Part shown: in pieces, positions 35,801-42,773 of the stretch
Layout: every line of letters begins with the position of its first letter
Numbering within the stretch: the first letter of the stretch is position 1
Source: Nodularia sphaerocarpa UHCC 0038
GTDB taxonomy: Bacteria > Cyanobacteriota > Cyanobacteriia > Cyanobacteriales > Nostocaceae
DNA: 64,000 nucleotides
Assembly (NCBI RefSeq): GCF_022376295.1
Contig: NZ_CP060140.1
Span: 3,352,356 to 3,416,355, forward strand
Direction of reading: 5' to 3'
Notes under the pieces: generated by a model
What the model was told of the DNA's origin: nothing
What the model saw: only the letters and a program-made list of their open reading frames with translations
Database searches by the model: none
Translations under genes and position numbers: made by a program

Positions 35801-36837
35801 GGGTAGGCTTGACCATTTACTGCTATTATTTCATATTCACAGTTAGTACATATCTTGTTGGGATCTTTGGGTGCAGAAAATACGTGGGCTGATGTTAATA
35901 CTGTATAGGTGTTTCCTTCTCTGGCGATGATAAATCCTGAACCGTTACCACCGCTTTTATTCTGAATTTTGACGGTGATTTGTTGGGCTTTTTGTTCTAT
36001 TTCTCCTAACCATCCTGTGAGTTGCGTTTGCGGTATGCTATCTCGAACTTTTGGTAAAGGTAGGGAGTAAGCTGTTAATGTCTGTTGGTTTACCTGCGCT
36101 AAGAATGTGGAAACTGGTATTCCCCAACTGACTGTCCGCATTTTTTGAATTTGTGTTTGTGTGGGTTTTGTACCATCTGAATAGGTAAAACCTGTATTCA
36201 TTATGGGATAGGCACTTTTGCCATTTATGCCAATAATTTCTCCGCGACTATTAATGATTGTACCGCCACTCATTCCCTGTTCGATGTCGCTGGTGTAGCC
36301 AATTTGATAACCTTCTTTGAGTGGTTTTTCTGGTATTTGTTGCACTGTTCCGGTGCGATAGACTATTTGTTGTTTGTCTATGGAATATCCGGCGGCGATG
36401 ACTGGTGTTTCAAGGTTTGGAATGATGCTGGTTATTTGTCTGAGACAATAGTTTTGATTTGATTGAAATTTTAGTAGGGCTAGGTCTAGGTTTTCTAAGT
36501 TGGGGTTGGGGACAATTTGTGCTGTGTAGGTTTTATTATTTGTGGTTGTTAATTGAATGTTGTTTACGCCTCTAATTACATGGGCGTTGGTGATGACTAG
36601 GTAGGTGTTTCCTTGTTTGGCGAGTAGGGTTCCTGAACCGCCGTTGCTATCTCCTCTGACTCTGACTGTTGTCTGGCTGGCTATGGTTTGCAGTTGTTGT
36701 TCTGAGTATTCGCCTGTTTCTTCGTTGGCGGGTTTTAGTTGGCAGGTGTGGGGGGGAGTATTGTGGGTGTTTTCTATGGCTGTTGTGGGGATGGGTAGGA
36801 GTAGTAGGGTGGTAATTAGAATGATGCTTTTTTTCAT
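32881..36837 (-). CDS. Secreted protein with two trypsin-like domains and long TPR array (paralogue, inverted)
   Basis: 1318 residues, near-identical to the 23654-26809 product over the first 260 residues (signal peptide; triad H86, D118, S190). The second protease domain is homologous but more diverged, with intact LTSAHVF, VDLAVV and GGMSGGPVLD. The TPR part is longer: I count 17 successive 34-residue units with the WELALAD core, most starting xEQKKW and ending INPE. It is oriented toward the CHAT-STAND-WD40 locus from the other side. Upstream on the same strand lie a DUF1822 gene and a sigma-like gene. The near-identity of the 5' ends suggests recent duplication or gene conversion. Confidence 0.87.
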   Translation of the reverse strand: MKKSIILITTLLLLPIPTTAIENTHNTPPHTCQLKPANEETGEYSEQQLQTIASQTTVRVRGDSNGGSGTLLAKQGNTYLVITNAHVIRGVNNIQLTTTNNKTYTAQIVPNPNLENLDLALLKFQSNQNYCLRQITSIIPNLETPVIAAGYSIDKQQIVYRTGTVQQIPEKPLKEGYQIGYTSDIEQGMSGGTIINSRGEIIGINGKSAYPIMNTGFTYSDGTKPTQTQIQKMRTVSWGIPVSTFLAQVNQQTLTAYSLPLPKVRDSIPQTQLTGWLGEIEQKAQQITVKIQNKSGGNGSGFIIAREGNTYTVLTSAHVFSAPKDPNKICTNCEYEIIAVNGQAYPVEKSTIKVEIGVDLAVVKFTATEQNYQVATLANYNPNNDDYIFTAGYPKLGNNSPWRFTMGRILEKDTGLLRIRQSDFQSNNSSGLQTATSLTGGYELVYTSITYGGMSGGPVLDSLGRVIGIHGRAEAEEASDQNTGDCGNNVECQVQLGYSLGIPVSTFLGLSKRLGTPAPKVEKNRALQLNAQQVKSIEDAILSINISQGNTTASQWLERGNQLWRLRRYSEAVTAFKQAIEQKPSFVYLAYYGKGLALDSDKKYPEAIAAFEQTVKTNPNFLAAWLSLSVSHRKFNQFQQALVAIETAIQKQPKNPNLYNEKWGILYDLKRYVEAEAAINEAIKLSPRAAFYHNRGLNYEEQKKWELALADYNQAIQINPEAALPYNNRGSLYKEQKKWELALADYNQALQINPESADAYNNRGILYSEQKKWELALADYTKAIQINPELALAYNNRAILYEEQKKWELALADYTKALQINPEYAEAYYNRGNLYKEQKKWELALADYTKALQINPELAPAYSNRGVLYKEQNKWELALADYNQAIQINPEFAQAYTNRGNLYKEQKKWELALADYTKAIQINPEYAEAYYNRAILYYEQRKWELALADYTKAIQFNQEFAQAYSNRGVLYKEQKKWELALADYNQAIQINPEYYLAYNNRGNLYKEQKKWELALADYTKSIDIDPENADAYYNRGNLYSEQKKWELALADYTKSIQINPKAADAYYNRGNLYSEQKKWELALADFTKAIQINPEYALAYNNRGNLYKEQRKLELALADYTKAIQINPEDADAYTNRGTIYFQQKKRELALADFTKSIDIDPKNANAYNLRGIIYREQKKWELALADYNQAIEINPENANAYRNRGIIYREQEKWELALADFTKSIDIEPKNANAYNLRGLLYSLQQKWELALADFTKSIDIEPENANAYNLRGLVYERMGNQQKAIENYQQAAQLFQAQGNTADYERVMNMLKDLQR
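33030..34770 (-). repeat. TPR-encoding tandem DNA repeat, 17 units of 102 bp
   Basis: On the plus strand the units show the recurring string GCTAATTCCCATTTTTTCTGCTC every 102 bp. The DNA-level identity is high enough to allow slippage or unequal exchange, so unit number may vary between strains or in assemblies. Confidence 0.85.
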
Positions 36838-37234
36838 GGGATTTCGTTTTTTAGTTGGTGAATTGTGATAGGAATTAGTGTCACGCAGAGGCGCTCCAGG
36901 CGCAGAGAGGAAGAGGCCTGTTTATGAGTGGTATTGCGTTTCCTAGTTTGCTAGGTACTTGAACCCCACCCCCAACCCCCTCCCCGCAAGCGAGGAGGGG
37001 GCTATGATATACCTCATGTGATTAGGAATGGCTATAGCATAGTTTGGTTTTTTCTGTGCTTACTTATTTAGTTCTTAGTACAGCAGGGGGTACATAATGC
37101 AAGTGTTTAAAGTCAGCACTCGTCTCTAGTGGTTTTGTAGGTTGGGTTGGCTTCAGGACTCGGAAGGCTTTTAAGGATGTTGGGTTTCGCTTTGCTCAAA
37201 TAAACCTACAATTACAATTACTACAATTAGAGTT
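36838..37234. other. Intergenic region
   Basis: 397 bp. The first about 48 bp mirror the leader of the 23654 gene (GACACTAATTC...CACAATTCACC...AACGAAATCCC read inverted). Then a CCCCACCCCCAACCCCCTCC repeat (about 36963-37003) and a GTAGGTTGGGTTGG palindromic repeat (37137-37209). No gene. Confidence 0.65.
37137..37209. repeat. GTAGGTTGGGT palindromic repeat
   Basis: GTAGGTTGGGTTGGC at the left and AAACCTAC at the right enclose GATGTTGGGTTTCGCTTTGC, also found at 23316 and 39030 in part. Confidence 0.7.
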
Positions 37235-38164
37235 TTAAATTTCAAATTCTCTGGTTTGTTGCAATTGACTATAAGCTACTGTTATCTGAAATTTTTCTCC
37301 TATTTCGGCACTAAATTCTAATTGAATCCAATTATCTTCGGTTCTGGATGTGACTTGTAATATTGTTGCTCCTGTTTGGTCGCTAATACTTAATTTTACT
37401 CCTGCTGGTAAGACGTTTTTTTGGACTGGATATATTTGGGTTAAAATATCAATTTCACCTGTATGTGCTGTTGTCACTTTCATGACTAAGGCTAGAGGGA
37501 TTTTATTGATTTCTATCCCCAAATCAATTCTTTGCCCCCTTGTCATGCTGACAGCACTTTTAAAGGCTAATCCCAGTTGTTGAGGAGTTAAAATTTGTTC
37601 TATACTCTGCCAACCTGCATCGATAATTCCATCTAACCATTGTCCAATTTTTACTAGGTTTGATGAATGTGCGGTTTCTGGAGAGTTGGCTATTTCTATT
37701 TGACTCAAATACAGTAAGAAATCTGATAAGGTTTGCAACTGATTTAGAGGAATTTTTGCGGCTGGTTGCGGGGTAAAACCTACTATTGTCGCTGTTTTTA
37801 AGGAGGTGTTAAGTTGAACGGCTACATAACCTATTCTGTCTGACATTACTTCTGGTGGAATTTCACATTTTTCTGCTGGGTGTAAGACTGGACGACATTC
37901 TAATTTACCTAAATTTTTGATTTCTAAATCGGCGACGTTCATCAATTTAATTGCTAATTGATTGCGGCTGTCGCTTGCTGGCCAATTTGTGGTAAATCCC
38001 ATACATTGGAGATAATTATCTACGGCATACACGGCTAATGTATTAAGATAAATTTGTTGACGTTTGATTGGGTTAGATATGCCTTGGCTACATTGTTGAG
38101 CAATAGTATGGGCTTCTCTGGTTAAAGGAGTGCTAAAGGTTAGTTGTTCTGTGATGCTATTCAT
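37235..38164 (-). CDS. DUF1822 family protein
   Basis: 309 residues, matching the cyanobacterial DUF1822 pattern: an N-terminal LTxEAHTIAQQ helix, NTLAVYAVDNYLQCMGFTTNWPASDSRN (a near-invariant stretch), VADLEIKNLGKLECRPV, IGYVAVQLN, then a beta-rich C-terminus (LEFSAEIGEKFQITVAY). Function unknown. It lies 42 bp after a sigma-70-like gene on the same strand and upstream of the trypsin-TPR gene. To my knowledge DUF1822 genes commonly follow such sigma-like genes and sit next to CHAT or trypsin proteins in cyanobacteria, so the pair may regulate the protease. Confidence 0.82.
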   Translation of the reverse strand: MNSITEQLTFSTPLTREAHTIAQQCSQGISNPIKRQQIYLNTLAVYAVDNYLQCMGFTTNWPASDSRNQLAIKLMNVADLEIKNLGKLECRPVLHPAEKCEIPPEVMSDRIGYVAVQLNTSLKTATIVGFTPQPAAKIPLNQLQTLSDFLLYLSQIEIANSPETAHSSNLVKIGQWLDGIIDAGWQSIEQILTPQQLGLAFKSAVSMTRGQRIDLGIEINKIPLALVMKVTTAHTGEIDILTQIYPVQKNVLPAGVKLSISDQTGATILQVTSRTEDNWIQLEFSAEIGEKFQITVAYSQLQQTREFEI

Positions 38165-38206
38165 TAGTAATTCTCCAAAGTTTGCATAGTGAGTTAATTT
38201 AGCTTT

Positions 38207-38881
38207 CTATATATATTTCTTTAAGTACGTGATGATTTTACGCATCCGCCTTTGGTAAAAGCTGGATGCTGTGGGAATTGGTACGTCTAATTCTTGGGAG
38301 ATTTCTTGCCATTGTTTACCTGCTAATATCATTTGTAAAATGGCTTTTAAGTTAGCTTGTGGTTGGTTTTTAATATGTTCATTGGTTAAAAAGTTTTCTG
38401 GGTCATTTGCTATAATTTCTTTTAGCTGCTGTTCTTCTGATATCTGATGTTCTGTGGGTAAATCTTTGTTGATTTCATCTAATGACAGGATTTGCATTTT
38501 TTCTTGATGCTTAGGTAAGTATGTAATTCCTCTTTTCTGGTCTTTTTTCAACACATCATAAAATCTTAGGGTGAAAATTCTATTTACCCATGCCATTACA
38601 GGGTATTCTGAATTATATTGACCAGTTTTTTGACAAATTTCTAAAAATGTGCGTTGCAATGCTTCCTGATAATAGTCTTCATGGTTCGGTAATCCTAACC
38701 ACTTTGTTTGCTTGCTCAATTTTCCAGAACTCTGAATTGCGTTGAGCAGTTTGTTTAAAGCTATGCGTCTTTTGGCTCTGTGAGTTGCATGACTGTTGGT
38801 GGGATAGCGGTTGGCTTCTTTAATTAGCTGTTGTAGTTCGTGGTTGAGTGTATCGTCTGGGTTGGGGAAATCATTGGTCAT
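38207..38881 (-). CDS. Sigma-70-like (ECF-type) factor
   Basis: 224 residues. Region 2-like segment about 70-120 (DYYQEALQRTFLEICQKTGQYNSEYPVMAWVNRIFTLRFYDVLKK) and a C-terminal region 4-like helix-turn-helix about 180-220 (ILAGKQWQEISQELDVPIPTASSFYQRRMRKI). The linker is long and region 2 is shorter than in housekeeping sigma factors, so it belongs to an ECF-like or divergent group. It probably drives the DUF1822 and trypsin-TPR genes downstream (inference from co-orientation and a 42-bp gap to DUF1822). No obvious anti-sigma gene is in view unless DUF1822 fills that role. Confidence 0.75.
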   Translation of the reverse strand: MTNDFPNPDDTLNHELQQLIKEANRYPTNSHATHRAKRRIALNKLLNAIQSSGKLSKQTKWLGLPNHEDYYQEALQRTFLEICQKTGQYNSEYPVMAWVNRIFTLRFYDVLKKDQKRGITYLPKHQEKMQILSLDEINKDLPTEHQISEEQQLKEIIANDPENFLTNEHIKNQPQANLKAILQMILAGKQWQEISQELDVPIPTASSFYQRRMRKIITYLKKYI

Positions 38882-39219
38882 TTCACGTTGCGAAAAAGCG
38901 CTCCTATGGGGAATTTCTATTCTGGTATCTTCCCCTGGTTGGCGTTTTTACGCAAAATGCGCGGGTCTTTACAATTCTTTACTTATGCTGGTGAAGTGGC
39001 AAATATCGGCTTCTGTAGACGGGGTTTTTGTTGGGTTTCGCTTTGCTCAACCCAACCTACAGCTTGTAGAGACGTTCCATGGAACGTCTCTACACTTCTT
39101 AATCGAAAAGTATTGACACCAGTGCAACATTCACGATGCACATTTAACCATAAACAAAATCGGTGCAGTTTGACTACACCGATCGCACATTTTAACTCTA
39201 ATAGCACCTAACATTTACC
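38882..39219. other. Intergenic region with palindromic repeats
   Basis: 338 bp. GTTGGGTTTCGCTTTGC...CCAACCTAC at 39030-39060, the perfect 28-bp GTAGAGACGTT palindrome at 39066-39093, and an ATCGGTG/CACCGAT hairpin at about 39160-39184. No gene. Confidence 0.65.
39066..39093. repeat. Perfect 28-bp palindrome (GTAGAGACGTTCCA family)
   Basis: Fully self-complementary; the centre is CCATGG. Same family as 16216-16243. Confidence 0.85.
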
Positions 39220-40296
39220 TCACGCCAATGCTGAAGCTTGGGGTTTAGCAAAAATCATCCGTCCGGCTGAGGTTTGCAAAGCACTGGTGACGACTACCCG
39301 CACTTCACCACCGACATAATTACTACCTTCTTCAACGACCACCATTGTGCCATCGTCTAGGTAGCCTACTCCTTGACTGGGTTCTTTGCCTTCTTTGAGA
39401 ATCTTCAGGTCAAGATTATCACCGGGTAAGTAAGTAGAACGCACTGCATTCACTAAGTCATTGACGTTCAAAACTGGCACTTTCTGGACGCTGGCTACTT
39501 TCGATAAGTTGTAGTCATTAGTCAGTAATGTACCGTTGATTTCTTGGGCAAAACGGACTAACTTAGCATCGACTGTGGCAGTATCTTCGTAGTCAACGGG
39601 GTTAATCAAAATCCGGTCTGGGTACTCTTTCTTAATGCGGGTGAGAATTTCTAATCCGCGCCTTCCCCGTACCCGCTTTTGGTCTTTACTCGCATCGGCT
39701 ACTTGTTGCAATTCTTGCAAGACAAACTGTGGGACTAGAATTTGTCCTTCCAGAAATCCGGTTTCTAGTAAGGCTTCAATGCGACCATCAATAATGCAAC
39801 TGGTGTCTAAAACTTTGGTATTGGCAGGTTTGAGTGTTCCTTCTACTACCATTGTTTCTACGGTGTTGGGATTGATAAACCGCAATAAACCCCGCCCGTG
39901 GGTATCGGCTAAATTCATCCCGGTGACGGCTAGTAATATACTTCCCACAACTGCTACCAATGGCTTGATAAAGCCAAAATCTGTGGGGATAGGGAGCAAG
40001 AATAATGGTGCTAGCATTAAGTTAGCTAGCAATAGCCCAATTACTAAGCCAATGGCACGAGTTAATATCATTTCTAGGGGCATTTCTCGGACTTGTGCTT
40101 GTAAGCGCCGATATGACGTTTGGAAACTCAGTCCGATTGCACCGCCAATAATGGCGGCAAAGACGGCTACAACTAAGCGTAAGGCTTCTAAATTTGTTAC
40201 TGCGTCTAGGGAGCCATCGGGTAGTAGTTCAATGCTATAGAACCCTATTCCCGCAGCAGCTAGGATGAATGAGATAATGATAATGGCATCAAGCAT
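39220..40296 (-). CDS. PIN/TRAM-domain membrane protein (YacL/Ycf81-like)
   Basis: 358 residues. Four N-terminal membrane helices (about 3-20, 42-62, 84-106, 112-128), then a PIN nuclease domain (about 154-275) with acidic residues in VLDTSCIIDGRI, LQEL and LLTNDYNLSK, and a C-terminal TRAM domain (about 285-345, GDNLDLKILKEGKEPSQGVGYLDDGTMVVVEEG). PIN domains are metal-dependent RNases and TRAM binds RNA. This membrane-anchored combination is conserved in cyanobacteria, Firmicutes and some plastids (ycf81); the target RNA is unknown. Confidence 0.88.
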   Translation of the reverse strand: MLDAIIIISFILAAAGIGFYSIELLPDGSLDAVTNLEALRLVVAVFAAIIGGAIGLSFQTSYRRLQAQVREMPLEMILTRAIGLVIGLLLANLMLAPLFLLPIPTDFGFIKPLVAVVGSILLAVTGMNLADTHGRGLLRFINPNTVETMVVEGTLKPANTKVLDTSCIIDGRIEALLETGFLEGQILVPQFVLQELQQVADASKDQKRVRGRRGLEILTRIKKEYPDRILINPVDYEDTATVDAKLVRFAQEINGTLLTNDYNLSKVASVQKVPVLNVNDLVNAVRSTYLPGDNLDLKILKEGKEPSQGVGYLDDGTMVVVEEGSNYVGGEVRVVVTSALQTSAGRMIFAKPQASALA

Positions 40297-40540
40297 AGTT
40301 TTGTTGTTTTCCTGCGGTTGTGTGATCCTATAAAGTCAAGTGTTTTTCATCGGTAGGAGCGATTGATCAATATTGACTTACACTAGGCTTTGAAGCAGGG
40401 AATATCTGCAAATATTATAACCAAAGTCTTTTGTTTGAATATTTTTCATGATTTTGTGGTAGAAAGATAAAATTTTGTCAAAAAACTTCTTATTTTCGCT
40501 ATTGCTAATTTTCAGTTAAATTAATTAATTCTTTGTCATA

Positions 40541-41722
40541 ATGAGTCAAAATGTTAATATTTATGCCATAGCTAGTTCTGCTTATGTCCACATTCCTTTT
40601 TGCAGACGGCGGTGTTTTTATTGTGATTTCCCTGTTTCTGTGGTGGGCGATCGCCTCCGAGGAGAAACATCTGGTACAATCTCTCAATATGTAGAGGTGC
40701 TATGCCAAGAAATCGCCATGACGGCTGCATCTGGTGAACCTCTGAAAACGATTTTTTTTGGTGGTGGTACTCCTTCTTTACTATCTATAGAACAGTTACA
40801 ACGGATATTGGCAACCCTAGAAAAACATTTTGGGATTGCTGCTGGTGCAGAAATCTCTATGGAAGTAGACCCAGGGACGTTTGATTTAGCACATATATCT
40901 GGCTATGGTAGCGTGGGCGTAAATCGGGTAAGTTTGGGTGTACAAGCGTTTCAATTAGAGTTGTTGCAGCTTGCGGGGCGATCGCACTCTGTTGTAGATA
41001 TTCTCACATCTGTGGACTTAATTCACCAAGTAGAAATAGCCGAATTTAGCTTAGACCTAATCTCAGGTTTGCCGCATCAGTCTTTGGAACAATGGCAGGA
41101 TTCTCTCAAGCAAGCAGTAACGCTGATGCCTACTCACATATCTATCTATGACCTTACCATAGAAGCGGGGACGGCTTTTGGTCGTTATTACAAACCGGGT
41201 GATCAGCCATTACCAACGGATGAAACCACAGTCAAAATGTACGAAACAGCACAGCAAGTTTTGACGAGTGCTGGTTATGAACATTACGAAATTTCTAATT
41301 ATGCTCGTCCTGGGCATCAATGTCAGCATAATCGAGTGTATTGGGAAAACCGCCCTTATTATGCTTTTGGCATGGGTGCGGCGAGTTATATACAGGGAAA
41401 ACGCTTTACTCGTCCGCGTAAGACTCAGGAATATTACCAGTGGGTGAAGGCTGGAGGTGTAATTGATTGCGAAGTGACTCCACAGAAGGAGGTATTATTA
41501 GAAACTTTAATGTTGGGGTTGCGGTTGGCTGAGGGTTTGAGTTTGGCAATGTTGGCGCAGAAGTTCGGGGAAGAAAAGGTAAAAGATATTCACCAATGTT
41601 TACAGCCTTATTTAGAAAAGGGTTGGGTGGAAGTGGTTGGGGGAAGGTTGCGTTTATCTGATCCCCAAGGATTTTTGTTTTCTAATGTGGTGTTGGCTGA
41701 TTTGTTTGAAAAGTTGGGTTAA
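40541..41722 (+). CDS. hemW: Radical SAM heme chaperone HemW (coproporphyrinogen-oxidase-like)
   Basis: 393 residues. The radical SAM cluster motif is CRRRCFYC (C21, C25, C28), followed by TIFFGGGTPSLLS, the GVNRVSLGVQAFQ strand and FSLDLISGLPHQ. The HemN_C-like domain is at about 310-385. HemW proteins bind heme and insert it into respiratory enzymes; true HemN needs further residues that this shorter type usually lacks. Length is normal. It is divergent from the PIN/TRAM gene. Confidence 0.88.
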   Translation: MSQNVNIYAIASSAYVHIPFCRRRCFYCDFPVSVVGDRLRGETSGTISQYVEVLCQEIAMTAASGEPLKTIFFGGGTPSLLSIEQLQRILATLEKHFGIAAGAEISMEVDPGTFDLAHISGYGSVGVNRVSLGVQAFQLELLQLAGRSHSVVDILTSVDLIHQVEIAEFSLDLISGLPHQSLEQWQDSLKQAVTLMPTHISIYDLTIEAGTAFGRYYKPGDQPLPTDETTVKMYETAQQVLTSAGYEHYEISNYARPGHQCQHNRVYWENRPYYAFGMGAASYIQGKRFTRPRKTQEYYQWVKAGGVIDCEVTPQKEVLLETLMLGLRLAEGLSLAMLAQKFGEEKVKDIHQCLQPYLEKGWVEVVGGRLRLSDPQGFLFSNVVLADLFEKLG

Positions 41723-41740
41723 AGAGAAACGAACCACGTT

Positions 41741-41786
41741 GGCGCTAGCCTCTCCCTTTGGGAGAAGGCGCAAAGGACGCAAAGAA
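41741..41786. repeat. GGCGCTAGCCTCTCCCTTTG dispersed repeat
   Basis: Second copy of the repeat at 32769, followed by GGCGCAAAGGACGCAAAG. Confidence 0.7.
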
Positions 41787-41797
41787 AGAAATCCTCA

Positions 41798-41828
41798 GTA
41801 GGGTGTGTTAGCGACAGCGTAACGCACC
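41798..41828. repeat. REP-like hairpin, left of RAYT gene
   Basis: GTAGGGTGTGTTAGCGACAG with complement GTAACGCAC forms an 8-bp stem (one G-U) with a 9-nt loop. It belongs to the same family as 42502-42649 and 51525-51554. Confidence 0.75.
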
Positions 41829-41914
41829 AAAAACATCTCACTAAAAACGAGCATTGACCAAAATTACACCCCAAATGGGTACACTAACTTTGTCATCTAC
41901 ATTAATAAAATTCT

Positions 41915-42466
41915 TTGCCTAATTATAGAAGACTCATAATTCCAGGCGGGACTTACTTTTTCACCCAAGTGACTTATCAACGTCGCCCCTGGTTATGTAG
42001 CGATATTGCTCGTTCTACATTGCGTACAGCAATTAATGATGTCCGTCAAAACTATCCGTTTTCAATTGATGCGCTGATTTTATTACCAAATCATCTTCAT
42101 TGTATTTGGACTTTACCCGATGGCGATACTAACTATACAACTCGTTGGCGATTAATCAAAACCTTTGTGACCAAACACTGTGGCGAAAAATTGGCAATTG
42201 AAGCACAAATGACCGATTCACGCCATAAACGCCGGGAAAGTAACTTATGGCAACGTCGGTTTTGGGAACACGCTATTCGAGATGAAGCTGATTTTGCCGC
42301 CCATTGTGATTACATACATTACAATCCGGTCAAACACGGTTTTTGTAAAGCTCCAAATCAATGGAAGTTTTCCAGTTTTCATCGATTTGTTGCACAAGGA
42401 ATTTATCCAGAAGATTGGGGTAGTGAAGCCGTACCAAATATACCTAGTAATGTGGGGTTTGAATAG
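41915..42466 (+). CDS. REP-associated tyrosine transposase (RAYT, Y1_Tnp family)
   Basis: 183 residues from a TTG start (no ATG fits; LPNYRRLIIPGGTYFFTQVT is the family's usual opening). HUH single-stranded-DNA nuclease: H60-x-H62 in LPNHLHCIW is the metal-binding pair, and the catalytic tyrosine is Y133 or Y136 in CDYIHYNPVKHG. RAYTs are single-copy domesticated relatives of IS200/IS605 that mobilise REP/REPIN hairpins. Here GTAGGGTGTGTTAG hairpins lie on both sides, as expected. The frame appears intact. Confidence 0.88.
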   Translation: MPNYRRLIIPGGTYFFTQVTYQRRPWLCSDIARSTLRTAINDVRQNYPFSIDALILLPNHLHCIWTLPDGDTNYTTRWRLIKTFVTKHCGEKLAIEAQMTDSRHKRRESNLWQRRFWEHAIRDEADFAAHCDYIHYNPVKHGFCKAPNQWKFSSFHRFVAQGIYPEDWGSEAVPNIPSNVGFE

Positions 42467-42501
42467 ATATCATGCTTTTGCTATCTCTCATATTCGTATT
42501 A

Positions 42502-42649
42502 GTAGGGTGTGTTAGGACGATAGTCCGTAACGCACCTCTTAAATATGCTATGTGGTGTCAGCAGAATAGTCCGTAATTTTACCAGACAAGGCGGTGCGTT
42601 ACGCTTACCAGACAAGGCGGTGCGTTACGCTGTCGCTAACACACCCTAC
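42502..42649. repeat. REPIN-like cluster right of RAYT gene
   Basis: Starts with a perfect 12-bp hairpin (GTGTGTTAGGAC, loop GATA) and ends with the inverted motif GCTGTCGCTAACACACCCTAC. Between them a 26-bp unit, ACCAGACAAGGCGGTGCG..., is directly repeated (42581 and 42607). Two REP units in inverted order are what is called a REPIN. Confidence 0.75.
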
Positions 42650-42773
42650 TTTGATTATGTATTATATTAATTACTCATCCAAAAATTAAAAAAATATTTG
42701 ATCGCGCTAAGGGCGAGACGGTAAGAAGGGCAAAGAAAAAAGAGCAGAGTGCAGAGGGCTAAAGTGCAAAGGG

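Noticed and set aside
36605..36868. Open frame antisense to the 5' end of the trypsin-TPR gene (also antisense at 23611-23886)
   Set aside because: Both are the reverse-strand reading of the conserved signal-peptide and protease region; they are alike only because the sense genes are alike.
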